Below are positions 16,659 to 25,984 of a stretch of 64,000 bases of DNA, piece by piece. Source of the DNA: JANNSX01 sp963741525 (GTDB taxonomy: Bacteria; Pseudomonadota; Alphaproteobacteria; Rhizobiales; Hyphomicrobiaceae); assembly GCA_963741525.1 (NCBI GenBank), contig CAVUIW010000028.1, forward strand, positions 496,001-560,000, written 5' to 3'. The translations under genes were made by a program, and so were the position numbers. Every line of letters starts with the position of its first letter. Within the stretch, counting starts at the first letter, position 1. The notes below the pieces were generated by a model that had not been told where the DNA came from, did not search any database, and saw only the letters and a program-made list of their open reading frames with translations.

Positions 16659-17134
16659 ACCGCGACGACATCCGCCAGATCGTCCGCGATGTGCTCGCCG
16701 AGGAGATCGCGCGCTTCCGCCGCGAGCGCGGCGCAGCCGGCGATGCACCGCGGCCGCGCATCCGCGAGGAGGCCGTCTCGATCCGCTCCGACATGGAGCT
16801 ATCGGCGTTCGTGCGGCGGCTCGCCGATATCCTGAAGGATGGCCGCAGCCGCGAGGAGATCGAGCAGGGGCGCTGGTTGTTCCGGCTCGCGCACGGCTCG
16901 GTGAGTGCGCAGTCTGCGCCGGCACTTCCCCATCACGGTGCCGGCGCACCGATGCCGATCGCCGCGCCCGCCAACCTCTCCGCAACCATCGACCGCGGCA
17001 TCGTCTCGGAACGCCAGATCGAGGCACTGCCTGTGGGAACGAGCCGGCTCCTCGTTGGCAAGTCGGTCCGCTTCACCCCGCTCGCCCGCGATCGGCTCCG
17101 GCTCCGCGCCATCGACATCGAGAGGACAGGCTGA
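16655..17134 (+). CDS. BMC-associated protein with N-terminal amphipathic helix (RMM-type hypothetical)
   Basis: A small basic protein of 159 residues that begins with MNRDDIRQIVRDVLAEEIARF, an amphipathic helix resembling BMC encapsulation peptides. It continues with a helical region (MELSAFVRRLADILKDGRSREEIEQGRW), an Ala/Pro-rich linker, and a short C-terminal beta-rich part (LLVGKSVRFTPLARDRLRLRAIDIE). The length, the placement between shell genes and the ATGA/TGATG overlaps on both sides match the uncharacterised conserved protein of RMM-type loci. It may be a scaffold or cargo adaptor that links enzymes to shell; this is inference. I do not recognise a catalytic motif. Confidence 0.8.
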   Translation: MNRDDIRQIVRDVLAEEIARFRRERGAAGDAPRPRIREEAVSIRSDMELSAFVRRLADILKDGRSREEIEQGRWLFRLAHGSVSAQSAPALPHHGAGAPMPIAAPANLSATIDRGIVSERQIEALPVGTSRLLVGKSVRFTPLARDRLRLRAIDIERTG

Positions 17135-17415
17135 TGCTGAAGGGCAAGGTCATCGGCCGCTTCTGGTCGACACGGCGCATTGCGACGCTGCCGCAGGGCG
17201 CGTTGCTGAATGTCGAGCTCGAGAACGGCTCGAAACTGGTCGCCTTCGATCCGCTCGGCTGCGGTGACGGAGAAGACGTGCTGATCACCACCGGCTCTGT
17301 CGCCGCCGGCTATTTCGAGAAGATAAAGGCGCCGATCGATGCGCTGATCATCGGCTCGATCGATCCGGAGACCGGCGAGACGAAAGCTCATCCGAAAGCC
17401 AAGGGCAAGGGCTGA
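17134..17415 (+). CDS. Microcompartment pentameric vertex protein (BMC-P, EutN/CcmL family)
   Basis: The 93 residues beginning MLKGKVIGRFWSTRR follow the EutN/CcmL pattern: KVIGxxWxT, LLNVELENGSKLVAFDPLGCGDGEDVLITTGS and PIDALIIGSID. BMC-P proteins form pentamers that close the vertices of the icosahedral shell. The ATG at 17134 shares its A with the TGA of the previous gene. The Lys-rich C-terminal tail (HPKAKGKG) is short. One vertex gene, one hexamer gene and two tandem-domain genes together make a complete shell kit. Confidence 0.95.
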   Translation: MLKGKVIGRFWSTRRIATLPQGALLNVELENGSKLVAFDPLGCGDGEDVLITTGSVAAGYFEKIKAPIDALIIGSIDPETGETKAHPKAKGKG

Positions 17416-17454
17416 TCCAATTCACACATACAGAGACACTAAAAGGAGACCGAA

Positions 17455-17745
17455 ATGTCCACTCACGCCATCGGCATGATCGAGACCAAGGGCTATGTGG
17501 CGGCGCTCGCCGCGACGGATGCCATGGTCAAGGCCGCCAATGTGACGATCGTCGCCCGCGAGCAGGTCGGTGACGGGCTCGTCGCCGTCGTCATCCGCGG
17601 CGATGTCGGCGCGGTGAAGGCCGCAACCGAGGCCGGCGCCGAGACGGCGAACCAGGTCGGCGAGCTTATCGCCGTGCACGTCATTCCGCGCCCGCATCCC
17701 GATCTCGGCGATTATTTCTCGACGGCACGTACCAACTCGAAATAG
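17455..17745 (+). CDS. Microcompartment hexameric shell protein (BMC-H)
   Basis: A single canonical BMC domain of 96 residues: AIGMIETKGYVAALAATDAMVKAANVTIVAREQVGDGLVAVVIRGDVGAVKAATEAGAETA, with the usual K-A-A-N-V motif. It would be the main facet tile. AAAAGGAG precedes the ATG at 17455, the strongest ribosome binding site in the locus, in keeping with the high copy number expected for a facet protein. A palindrome (17760-17822) sits between this gene and the second BMC-T gene. Confidence 0.96.
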   Translation: MSTHAIGMIETKGYVAALAATDAMVKAANVTIVAREQVGDGLVAVVIRGDVGAVKAATEAGAETANQVGELIAVHVIPRPHPDLGDYFSTARTNSK

Positions 17746-17759
17746 GTCTTGGTTGCGCA

Positions 17760-17822
17760 TGCCGCTTGCCGGAAAACCGGTTCGGATCCCGGCCTTCGCC
17801 GGGACAGGCTTTTCCGGCGGCA
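17760..17822. repeat. Stem-loop repeat TGCCGCTTGCCGGAAAA / TTTTCCGGCGGCA inside the BMC operon
   Basis: The outer arms TGCCGC-GCCGGAAAA and TTTTCCGGCGGCA pair with a small bulge, and the centre contains a second hairpin, CCCGGC-CTTC-GCCGGG. The ACCGGTTCGGATCCC part recalls the common rhizobial dispersed palindrome family. Between the hexamer and the second BMC-T gene it could stabilise the upstream mRNA end or reduce read-through, favouring BMC-H over BMC-T. Confidence 0.6.
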
Positions 17823-17850
17823 CGCGTTAGGTCTTGCCCATGAGGCGCTC

Positions 17851-18477
17851 ATGACCGAGCTTCGCGTCTATCTGCCGATCGACAAGCTCGAGCCGCAATT
17901 CGCGGCTTACCTTGCGACGCCAATGCGCGCGCGCGGCTATCCCCCGATCGAGGGGGATACCAGCCTCATCGTCGAGGTGGCGCCGGCGCTCGCGATCCAT
18001 CGCATCGTCGATCTGGCACTGAAAGCCGCACCCGATCTCGAGCCCGGCATCCTCTATGTCGAGCGGCAGTTCGGGGTGCTGGAACTGCATGCGCGCGACC
18101 GCCAGGTGGTCGAAGCGGCGGGGAAGGCGATCTTGAAAGGCATCAAGGCCAAACCGGGCGACCAGCTGAAACCCAAGACGCTGTTCTCCGACATCGTCGA
18201 GCGCATCTCCGACCAGCACGCCATCATCCTCAACCGGACGCGCGAGGCCTCCATGGTGCTGCCGGGCCAATCGCTCCTCGTCTACGAGATGATCCCGGCC
18301 CTGTTCGCCGCGGTTGCCGCCAACGAGGCGGAGAAAGTCGCGCCCGACGCCACCCTCGTCGACGTGCAGATGATCGGCGCCTCGGGCCGTATCTTCATGT
18401 CGGGCGAGACCTCATCCCTCGAGCGCGCCCGCCTCCGTATCGACGAAACGCTCGCGGCCATCGAAGGTCGCGCTTAA
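17851..18477 (+). CDS. Tandem-domain microcompartment shell protein (BMC-T), copy 2
   Basis: A diverged paralogue of the 16035 gene: MTELRVYLPIDKLEPQFAAYL, SLIVEVAPALAIHRIVDLALKAAPDLEPGILYVERQFGVLEL, SDQHAIILNRTREASMVLPGQSLLVYEMIPALFAAVAANEAEKVAPDATLVDVQMIGASGRIFMSG. It has 208 residues and two BMC folds. The ATG at 17851 (GAGG upstream) is chosen because it aligns with the first copy; the open frame upstream translates the palindrome. Two different BMC-T proteins in one locus may form stacked trimers or give pores of different selectivity. It ends the shell operon; paired hairpin repeats follow. Confidence 0.92.
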   Translation: MTELRVYLPIDKLEPQFAAYLATPMRARGYPPIEGDTSLIVEVAPALAIHRIVDLALKAAPDLEPGILYVERQFGVLELHARDRQVVEAAGKAILKGIKAKPGDQLKPKTLFSDIVERISDQHAIILNRTREASMVLPGQSLLVYEMIPALFAAVAANEAEKVAPDATLVDVQMIGASGRIFMSGETSSLERARLRIDETLAAIEGRA

Positions 18478-18565
18478 ACTCCGAGGACTGCCGTGATCGC
18501 AAGGCTTCGTTGCGCCGCGCGGGCTCGCACGCCCAGGCTAGAGCCGCTAAGGTCCGCCCTGTCCG

Positions 18566-18642
18566 CTAGTGTCCTGCCTCCGAAACAAGCATGAAGAATG
18601 CCGCACCCGTGTTTGCTTGTTTCGGAGGCAAAAGGACACTAG
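18566..18642. repeat. CTAGTG-family hairpin A (77 nt)
   Basis: CTAGTGTCCT at the left end is answered by AGGACACTAG at the right. Inside, GCCTCCGAAACAAGCA pairs with TTGCTTGTTTCGGAGGC, offset by a three-base bulge, around a loop of roughly 20 bases. It is one of four elements in the window with the same outline but different stem sequence (others at 18655, 36933 and 37025). Between 18478 and 18565 no gene is seen. Confidence 0.8.
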
Positions 18643-18654
18643 CAGCATTGGCTT

Positions 18655-18729
18655 CTAGTGTGGCTTAGTCTCGCAAATGCCTTCGCTGAGCTAACCCAGT
18701 TTTTGGAAGGCATTTGTGAGACGCCACAC
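18655..18729. repeat. CTAGTG-family hairpin B (75 nt)
   Basis: The left half CTAGTGTGGC followed by GTCTCGCAAATGCCTTC pairs with GAAGGCATTTGTGAGAC followed by GCCACAC, again with a short bulge between outer and inner stem. It begins 12 bases after hairpin A and ends 36 bases before the monooxygenase start, so it is likely in its leader RNA. Its outer stem GTGTGGC is the same as that of hairpin C at 36933. Confidence 0.78.
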
Positions 18730-18765
18730 GAGTGGCGGGCGCAGGGCAGGCAATGCGGAGTTCCA

Positions 18766-20358
<1,593 letters not shown>

Positions 20359-20370
20359 GGCGAACCCCGT

Positions 20371-20877
20371 ATGGAAATCCGTGCCCTTTCTGGTGAGGAC
20401 GCCGAGGCCGTGCGCGAGTTGTTCACGCGGGTGAACCGCCTGCTCGCGCCTGCTCACATGCGGCAAGCCTTCGAGGATTACGTCGCGCTGTCGATCCGCG
20501 AGGAGATCGGCCGGATCAGCGCCTACTATGCCGAGAGGCAAGGAAGCTTCTGGGTCGCCGACAACGATGGGAGGATCGTGGGCATGTTCGGGCTCGAACC
20601 CTCACTAGGTGAGGCAATGGAGCTCAGGCGGATGTATGTCGATCCAGATATGCGCCGGCGCGGCATTGCACACGCGATGTTGGCCTTCGCTGAGGTCGAA
20701 TGCCGGCGGCGGGGTTGCCCGCGCATGGACCTCAGCACCTCCGAGCTGCAGCACGAGGCCTTGGCTTTCTACACGGCGAGCGGCTATCGGCTGGTGCGCG
20801 AGGAGGTTGCGGTGAGCCCGGGGAACAAGACCGTGGGCGGCGGCATCCGCCGTTCTCATTTCACCAAGGCCTTGTGA
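20371..20877 (+). CDS. GNAT family N-acetyltransferase
   Basis: A 168-residue GNAT protein: MEIRALSGEDAEAVRELF at the N-terminus, and the acetyl-CoA binding motif A as ELRRMYVDPDMRRRGIAHAMLAFAEVECRRRG (R/Q-x-x-G-x-G/A type). The last strand is HEALAFYTASGYRLVREE. It starts 12 bases after the monooxygenase stop and could be cotranscribed. The acceptor substrate is unknown; the family covers small amines, antibiotics and protein N-termini. Confidence 0.9.
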   Translation: MEIRALSGEDAEAVRELFTRVNRLLAPAHMRQAFEDYVALSIREEIGRISAYYAERQGSFWVADNDGRIVGMFGLEPSLGEAMELRRMYVDPDMRRRGIAHAMLAFAEVECRRRGCPRMDLSTSELQHEALAFYTASGYRLVREEVAVSPGNKTVGGGIRRSHFTKAL

Positions 20878-20992
20878 TGGGTCCGTGCGAAGCCTGCGAC
20901 TTAGGTAATGGTTAAGCTTCTCCGAAGCCTTTCGTTGAAACACGCCGCCTGCTGCGCGAGGAATTCTCTCTCATAGCGCAAGCGGTCAAATC

Positions 20993-22610
20993 ATGGTTAT
21001 CGCCGTCAGGTCAGCTGCCGAGCTGGCGCCCCGGTACGACGCGATTGTCGTCGGCTCGGGCTATGGGGGGGGCGTGGCGGCGTCGCGACTGTCACGGATG
21101 GGCTTGCGGGTCGCCGTCATCGAGCGGGGGCGGCCTTGGAAGCCCGGCGACTTTCCGGTGACCCAGACAGCGCGTCGCAAGTCGACTCGGCTGACGGGCC
21201 GCGTGGCGGATCGGGGCGATCCCGCCGGGCTCTATTCGGTTTCCGTCGGTAAGGGGCTCACTGTTTTCGGCGCTTCCGGTCTCGGCGGCAGCTCGCTCAT
21301 CAATGCCGGAATTGCGTTGAGGCCTGATCTCGGTTTTCTGCGGAAGAAGGGCTGGCCCACGGCCGTCCTCGACGATGGGCTGTTCGCGGAAGGGATGGCG
21401 CGCGCGGAGGCGATGCTCGGCGTCACGCCGGTGCCGCAGCCGGAGCGGTTTCCCAAGTATCGCAGCTTGCGACGGGTGGCAGACGCCGCGGGCCGGCCAA
21501 TCGAGATTCGGCCGATGACCATCTCCCACGCGCCGGGGCCGAATGCGGCTGGAGTCGAGCAGCCAGCGTGTGCGTTTTGCGGCGACTGCTGGTCGGGCTG
21601 CAACTTGGGCGCCAAGATCACCACGGCCGTCAGCTACATCGCCGATGCGGTCAACCATGGCGCGAGCGTCTTCTGCGAGGCCCACGCGCAATCGATCGCC
21701 AAGACAGCGGACGGTTGGGCGGTCGTGGTCGGGGATGCCACCAGGCGGGGCACGCCCAAGCGCGTCACGGCGCCGATCCTCGTGCTCGCCGCCGGCACCA
21801 TGGGGACGAATGAGCTGCTGCTGCGCGCCAGCCGCGACGGCCTCGCGCTGTCGAAGCGGCTCGGGTCGAACTTCTCTGCGAACGGCGATGATCTCGTCTT
21901 TGCGACCGAGCTTGCCGAGCCCGCGTATGCGGTCGCTACCGGCTATCCGTCGCAGGCGCCGCGCGGCACGCCCGCCGTCGGCCCGCACAGCATGGCACTC
22001 ATCGATTTGACCGACGAGGACGGCCCGCTGTTCCTGCACGACGGCACGATGTTGACCTTGATGGCCCGCATGACGCCCTACAAGGAGCTGATCCGGGGCA
22101 AGTTCGCGCGCGCGATGCGCATTTTCCGCGGCGGGCCCTATGGCGACGAGATGAGCCGCGTGCAGATTTTCTACATCGTCTCGCACGACGATGCGGGGGG
22201 CCGGCTCTATCTGCAGAACGACCGTGTCATCGTCGACTGGCCGAGCTACAGCGGCGCGGCACTCCGGCTGCGCGCGGAGAACAAGGTGCGCGCGATTGTC
22301 GAGGAGATGGGCGGCGTCTTCCACACCAACCCGTTCGCCATGTCGGCCTTCGGCGGAAATCGCATCATCGCGCATCCATTCGGTGGATGCTGGCATGGGC
22401 GAGACGGCGGAGGATGGCGTCGTCTCCCCCGACGGCCGCGTGTTCGATCCGTCTTCGGGGCCGGCGGGCGTCCACGAGGGACTTTATGTGCTCGATGCCG
22501 CGGCTATTCCTTCCTCCGTCGGCGTCAGTCCCCTGCTGACGATCTCGGCGCTGGCGGAGAGGGCGATGATGCTCGCTGGGGAGAGGATGGGGCGGGGGAT
22601 GGGGAGGTAG
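20993..22610 (+). CDS. GMC-type FAD oxidoreductase (cholesterol-oxidase-like), frameshifted at about 22391
   Basis: The protein starts MVIAVRSAAELAPRYDAIVVGSGYGGGVAASRLSRMG, the FAD-binding motif, and has the Cys-rich signature CAFCGDCWSGCNLGAK typical of one GMC branch. The frame is lost at IIAHPFGGC: the expected continuation MGETAEDGVVSPDGRVFDPSSGPAGVHEGLYVLDAAAIPSSVGVSPLLTISALAERA runs in the next frame from 22395. One extra base in TGGC at 22391-22394 explains it. Joined, the protein is about 539 residues and complete, including the C-terminal HPFGGC and N-P/S-P-L-L motifs. The substrate is probably an alcohol or sterol-like compound. Either a consensus error or a recent inactivation. 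Confidence 0.9.
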
Positions 22611-22690
22611 GAGGCGTCAGGCGCGAGCGTCGGCGAGTACGGGAGAATAGGCGGCCCCGACAGGGCACAATGGAATGCAGGCACGGAAAC

Positions 22691-22746
22691 GGCCCCAACG
22701 GGGCCGCGGGCTGTAGCCACGGGTGAAGCGCAGCGAAACCCGTGGG
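22691..22746. repeat. REP-like double hairpin left of the transposase
   Basis: GGCCCCAACGGGGCC at 22691-22705 is followed by TGTAGCCACGGGTGAAGCGC and its partner AAACCCGTGG up to 22746. The same two modules in reverse orientation lie right of the transposase at 23310-23354. A further short palindrome TGCCCCGTGAGGGGCA sits at 22770-22785. The layout is that of REP elements around a REP-associated transposase. Confidence 0.75.
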
Positions 22747-22809
22747 TAGTCGGCATAGTTTCTGTACTGCCCCGTGAGGGGCAGAGGACTCCAAGATACG
22801 TTCGTCCGA

Positions 22810-23262
22810 CTAATCAAAGACATGCTTCTCGTCGAACTCTACGCCGTGGGCGCGCAGAATTCGTAGGAGCTCGGACTGGAAGCTCTCGGTTTTGTGATGC
22901 TCTGCCTGTCCGGCGATGTACCGCTTCACGGCGTCCTCGTGCGATCTGCTGACAGAGAATGCACTGTAACCCTCCTGCCATGTGAAAGCGGCACAGTCTG
23001 GGAATGTGTCGTGCATCCACTTGCTCGACCGCGACTTCACCGTTCGCATCAAATCCGACACCGTGCCGTCTGGCCGCCAGCGAAGATACATGTGCACATG
23101 GTCCTCGACACCGCCGATCGCATACAGAACGCCCCGCTCCGCACGGACGATGCCGCCGATGTATGGATAGAGACGCTCGGTAACGCCAGCGGTAATCCAC
23201 GGCGCGCGGCCCTTCGTCGAGGTGACGACGTGGAAGAGGAGCTGAGAATACGTGCCCGGCAT
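22810..23262 (-). CDS. IS200-like / REP-associated tyrosine (Y1, HUH) transposase
   Basis: The protein has about 150 residues: MPGTYSQLLFHVVTSTKGRAPWI, then the HUH pair in GGVEDHVHMYLRW, KSRSSKWMHDTFPD and FTWQEGYSAFSVS. The catalytic Tyr is in RYIAGQAEHHKTESF, with the C-terminal GVEFDEKHVFD. Y1 transposases nick single-stranded DNA at hairpins. The ATG at 23262 is preferred to the extra residues upstream, which translate a GGGGC-type palindrome. Inverted REP-like double hairpins flank the gene on both sides, so it is either a solo IS200 relative or a domesticated RAYT acting on these repeats. No TnpB partner is present. Confidence 0.9.
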   Translation of the reverse strand: MPGTYSQLLFHVVTSTKGRAPWITAGVTERLYPYIGGIVRAERGVLYAIGGVEDHVHMYLRWRPDGTVSDLMRTVKSRSSKWMHDTFPDCAAFTWQEGYSAFSVSRSHEDAVKRYIAGQAEHHKTESFQSELLRILRAHGVEFDEKHVFD

Positions 23263-23309
23263 CGAAGCTCCTTCGCCCCTCCGGGGCGACGCAGAGTTGA
23301 GCACTCATT

Positions 23310-23354
23310 CCACGGGTTTCACCCGTGGCTACAATCCGACGCCCCGTTGGGGCG
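23310..23354. repeat. REP-like double hairpin right of the transposase (inverted copy)
   Basis: CCACGGGTTTCACCCGTGG at 23310-23328 is followed by CTACAATCC and GCCCCGTTGGGGC at 23341-23353. Read on the minus strand this gives GCCCC-hairpin, then TGTAGCCACGGGTGAA, then CCCGTGG, the same module order as at 22691-22746. A third small palindrome GCCCCTCCGGGGC lies at 23275-23287, just ahead of the transposase start. Confidence 0.75.
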
Positions 23355-24027
23355 TAGTCCGATCGACTTGCAGCGCCGAATCATCGGTGGCGGCGTACAT
23401 CGCGGGCGATGTGGCTAAACCATTATCCCTGACTGCAACGCTGAAGCGAGTGCCGCATGGTGTCGGGGCAGTCTGAGCATCTTCATCGATATCGTGCCTT
23501 CTTAAGAAGTGCTAAGTTGGCAAATGGCGAGCCAGATTCTAGAATCGCTGGAGAACATGATTGCCGAAATTAGGCGAACGGCCGCCGAGAATGGCTGGAA
23601 AACTGCTTGGTCGGAGCCTCGAAGCTACAGGAATTAAGCCCCACTACCTTATTGAAATATTTCTGGGCGATCGGTTACGGCGAGCTCTCCATGTTCACCG
23701 GTAAAAATCGCAGGCCGTCGGGCCGAATGCGCACACTTAAGAGCCCTTCGAAACGGAGGCCTATCGTGCTGCTTGAGATAGCTATCATTGAGTAATCGTC
23801 AGAGCTCGAAACTGTTTCCACATTCGGCGACTTCCGAGTGAAGGTACTTCGACGTTTTTTTCCAACCACGGCGTATTTGCGCGATTGCCGAAGTAATGAC
23901 ACTCTCTTGGTTACGCATAGATCGCCGACTTCTGCTTGGTACATATCCCGGCTATGACGATGTCGCCGCGATCTGTGGCGAGGCGAGTCGAGTCCAGAAA
24001 GAGGAACAGCCGCGTCAAGCCTGAAAC
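23355..24027. other. Gene-poor stretch of lower GC next to the transposase
   Basis: This stretch is visibly less GC-rich than its neighbours and holds only short frames without recognisable families: 37 codons from ATG 23524, about 62 codons from 23607, and about 89 codons on the minus strand 23675-23944. The one at 23524 (MASQILESLENMIAEIRRTA) has a helical look but no clear ribosome binding site and stops early. I read the stretch as decayed accessory DNA brought in with, or trapped by, the transposase region. Confidence 0.5.
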
Positions 24028-24285
24028 GGCAACGACGGTTTGGTCTACCTCATGAAGTCGGCGCTACCATAAATGCGGGAAAAGCAATTCCGTATGTCGG
24101 CGCGAGCCGTGAGCTGGCTATTCAACTGCGCTCGAGCAAGGCGCGAACCGAACAAACTCATCAAGCTGGACGATCCGAGTCGGATTCTGTAAGTCGATGA
24201 GTACTGGCACCAAGGGTCGGTTTGAAGCGAAGCGCAAGAAGGGCGAATGGTTTCAGCTCGAGCGACCGAATAGAAGTGGCCGGGC
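24028..24285 (+). pseudogene. Remnant of a GIY-YIG nuclease family gene
   Basis: Pieces of the small GIY-YIG family seen in many bacteria can be lined up across changing frames: GLVYLMKS (24037), KCGKSNSVCRRE (24071), ELAIQL (24111), NKLIKLDDPS (24151), then after a stop DEYWHQ (24196), and RFEAKRKKGEWFQL (24218). The intact form would read roughly VYL-KS, KIGKSN, RRERELAIQL, DDP, YWH, RF-KRK-GEWF. At least four shifts and one stop show genuine decay, not a single sequencing slip. No start codon in frame is left. Confidence 0.7.
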
Positions 24286-24315
24286 TGCCGGCGACGCAAG
24301 TTCATGTAAGCCCCC

Positions 24316-25356
24316 CTACCTAACCCCCAACTTCTTCTGCAAGCTCGACGAGGACGTCGTGTACTGGAACAGCAGCTTCTTGTCCGGATAGACGATGCGA
24401 TGCGCGGCTTGGGACATCAGCGCCGCCTCGTGGAAGCCGGACAGGATGAGCTTCAGTTTCCCCGGATAGGTATTGATATCCCCGATGGCGAAGATGCCGT
24501 GCTCGCTCGTCTCGAACTTCTCGGTGTCGACGGGGACGAGGTTCTCGTGCAGGTTGAGGCCCCAGTCGGCGATCGGTCCGAGCTTCATCGTCAGGCCGAA
24601 GAACGGCAGCATGCGATCGATCGGCAACGCCTCGGTCGAGTTGTCGGCCTTCTTGATGGTGACGCTTTTCAGCTGACCGCCATCGCCGGCAACGCCGGTC
24701 ATCTGCCCGATCTCGAGCCTCATGGCACCAGAGGCGACGAGACCACGCATCTTTTCCACCGAGTGGGGCGCGGCGCGGAAGTCGTCGCGGCGGTGCAAGA
24801 GCGTCAGGCTCCTGGCGATTGGCTGCAGGCTCAGCGTCCAGTCGAGCGCCGAGTCTCCGCCGCCGACCACAAGCACATCATGCCCACGGAAAGTGTCCAT
24901 CTTGCGGACCGAGTAGTAGACCGAGGTCCCCTCATAGGCTTCGATGCCGGGCAGCGGCGGGCGCTTGGGTGTGAAGGAGCCGCCACCCGCCGCGATGACG
25001 ACGACCTTGGTGATGAACTCAGTGCCGGCATCCGTTGTCAGTCGGAATTTACCCTCGCCCAGACGCTCGAGTGAATCGATCCGCTCGTTGTAATGGAACT
25101 TCGCTCCGAATGGCTTGATCTGCTCCATGAGCTTATCCGTCAGCTCCTGGCCGGAGACGATTGGCAGCGCCGGGATGTCGTAGATCGGCTTCTCCGGATA
25201 GAGCTCGGTGCACTGCCCGCCTGGCCGGTCGAGGATGTCGACCAAGTGGCATTTGATGTCGAGGAGGCCGAGCTCGAAGACAGCGAACAGGCCGCAGGGG
25301 CCGGCGCCGATGATCAGCGCGTCGGTCTCGATGGGGGCGGTGGTGTCGGTGGTCAT
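24316..25356 (-). CDS. Ferredoxin/flavodoxin-NADP+ reductase, thioredoxin-reductase-like type
   Basis: This flavoprotein of about 346 residues has FAD motif DALIIGAGPCGLFAVFELG, NADPH motif VLVVGGGDSALDWTLSL, and the C-terminal FAD-contact GIFAIGDINTYPGKLKLILSGFHEAALMSQAA. It lacks the CxxC redox pair of true thioredoxin reductases, which, with the C-terminal extension (TSSSSLQKKLGVR), places it among TrxR-like FNRs. ATG 25356 follows AGGGA; a TTG two codons upstream is less likely. The 2Fe-2S ferredoxin gene lies about 160 bases upstream on the same strand, so the pair probably forms an electron-delivery chain, for example for P450s or dioxygenases encoded elsewhere. Confidence 0.93.
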   Translation of the reverse strand: MTTDTTAPIETDALIIGAGPCGLFAVFELGLLDIKCHLVDILDRPGGQCTELYPEKPIYDIPALPIVSGQELTDKLMEQIKPFGAKFHYNERIDSLERLGEGKFRLTTDAGTEFITKVVVIAAGGGSFTPKRPPLPGIEAYEGTSVYYSVRKMDTFRGHDVLVVGGGDSALDWTLSLQPIARSLTLLHRRDDFRAAPHSVEKMRGLVASGAMRLEIGQMTGVAGDGGQLKSVTIKKADNSTEALPIDRMLPFFGLTMKLGPIADWGLNLHENLVPVDTEKFETSEHGIFAIGDINTYPGKLKLILSGFHEAALMSQAAHRIVYPDKKLLFQYTTSSSSLQKKLGVR

Positions 25357-25428
25357 GGGCAATCCCTGGGCTCTGGAGCGGTCTGCGTTCCTAGGGAACC
25401 GGAAACCACTTTAGTTTGTTGGTTTGTC

Positions 25429-25474
25429 GCATTTTCTTCGACGAACCGGGAATCCACTTCGTCGGAAAATACGC
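25429..25474. repeat. Rhizobial-type dispersed palindrome (GCATTTTCTTCGACGAACCGG...)
   Basis: GCATTTTCTTCGACGAA and CTTCGTCGGAAAATACGC are imperfect complements around CCGGGAATCCA. The ATTTTC-cGAACCGG-TCCACTTCG-GAAAAT layout is that of a common Rhizobiales intergenic repeat. A partial copy (GGAACCGGAAACCACTTT) lies just before it at 25394-25411, and a related element is at 37136-37182. It separates the ferredoxin and reductase genes. Confidence 0.65.
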
Positions 25475-25514
25475 GTGTGAGCCGAACGTGATCCGAGGCG
25501 GAACGAGGTCGCGG

Positions 25515-25835
25515 TCAGAATTGTTTCTCCGGCACCCGCACAACCAAGCCATCCAGCGCCTCCGTCACGCGGATCTGGCAGCTCAACCGGCTGGTCGGGC
25601 GGACATCGAAGGCGAAATCGAGCATGTCCTCCTCCATCTCCTGGCGTTTGCCGGCTTTCTCGAACCAGGCCTCGTCGACGTAGACATGGCAGGTGGCGCA
25701 GGCGCAGGCCCCGCCGCACTCGGCTTCGATCCCCGGCACTGAGTTCTTCACCGCCGTTTCCATGACGGTCAAGCCGGGCTCGGCGGCGACCTCGTGGGGC
25801 GTGCCGTTGTGCTCGATATAGGTGATCTTGACCAT
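25515..25835 (-). CDS. 2Fe-2S ferredoxin (adrenodoxin/putidaredoxin type)
   Basis: The 106 residues begin MVKITYIEHNGTPHEVAAEPGLTVMETAVKNSVPGIEAECGGACACATCHVYVDEAW. The cluster ligands are Cys in ECGGACACATC (C-x5-C-x2-C) plus the fourth in LSCQIRVTEALDGL. This is the vertebrate-type ferredoxin fold, an electron shuttle for P450s and ring hydroxylases. ATG 25835 is chosen because the usual protein starts at the first beta strand. The downstream FNR-type flavoprotein is its likely reductant. Confidence 0.95.
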   Translation of the reverse strand: MVKITYIEHNGTPHEVAAEPGLTVMETAVKNSVPGIEAECGGACACATCHVYVDEAWFEKAGKRQEMEEDMLDFAFDVRPTSRLSCQIRVTEALDGLVVRVPEKQF

Positions 25836-25984
25836 GGGTTTAGTCGGCTCCGGAAGGCGGGATGGGCCAGTGCCCAATTCGGGCGATTCAGCCGGGCACC
25901 GGCCCGGGCGCGCCTCTATAGATCAGGCCAAGCGCCGGGGCCAGTAGCCGCTCGGCCGCATGGGTCGTGGGAGAAGCCGGAGGG

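Noticed and set aside
22814..23308. Second minus-strand frame across the transposase region
   Set aside because: Out of frame with the transposase motifs (HVH, catalytic Tyr); Arg-rich shadow.
23675..23944. Small minus-strand frame of 89 codons
   Set aside because: Possible but unsupported: no ribosome binding site of note, no family resemblance, lies in decayed DNA.
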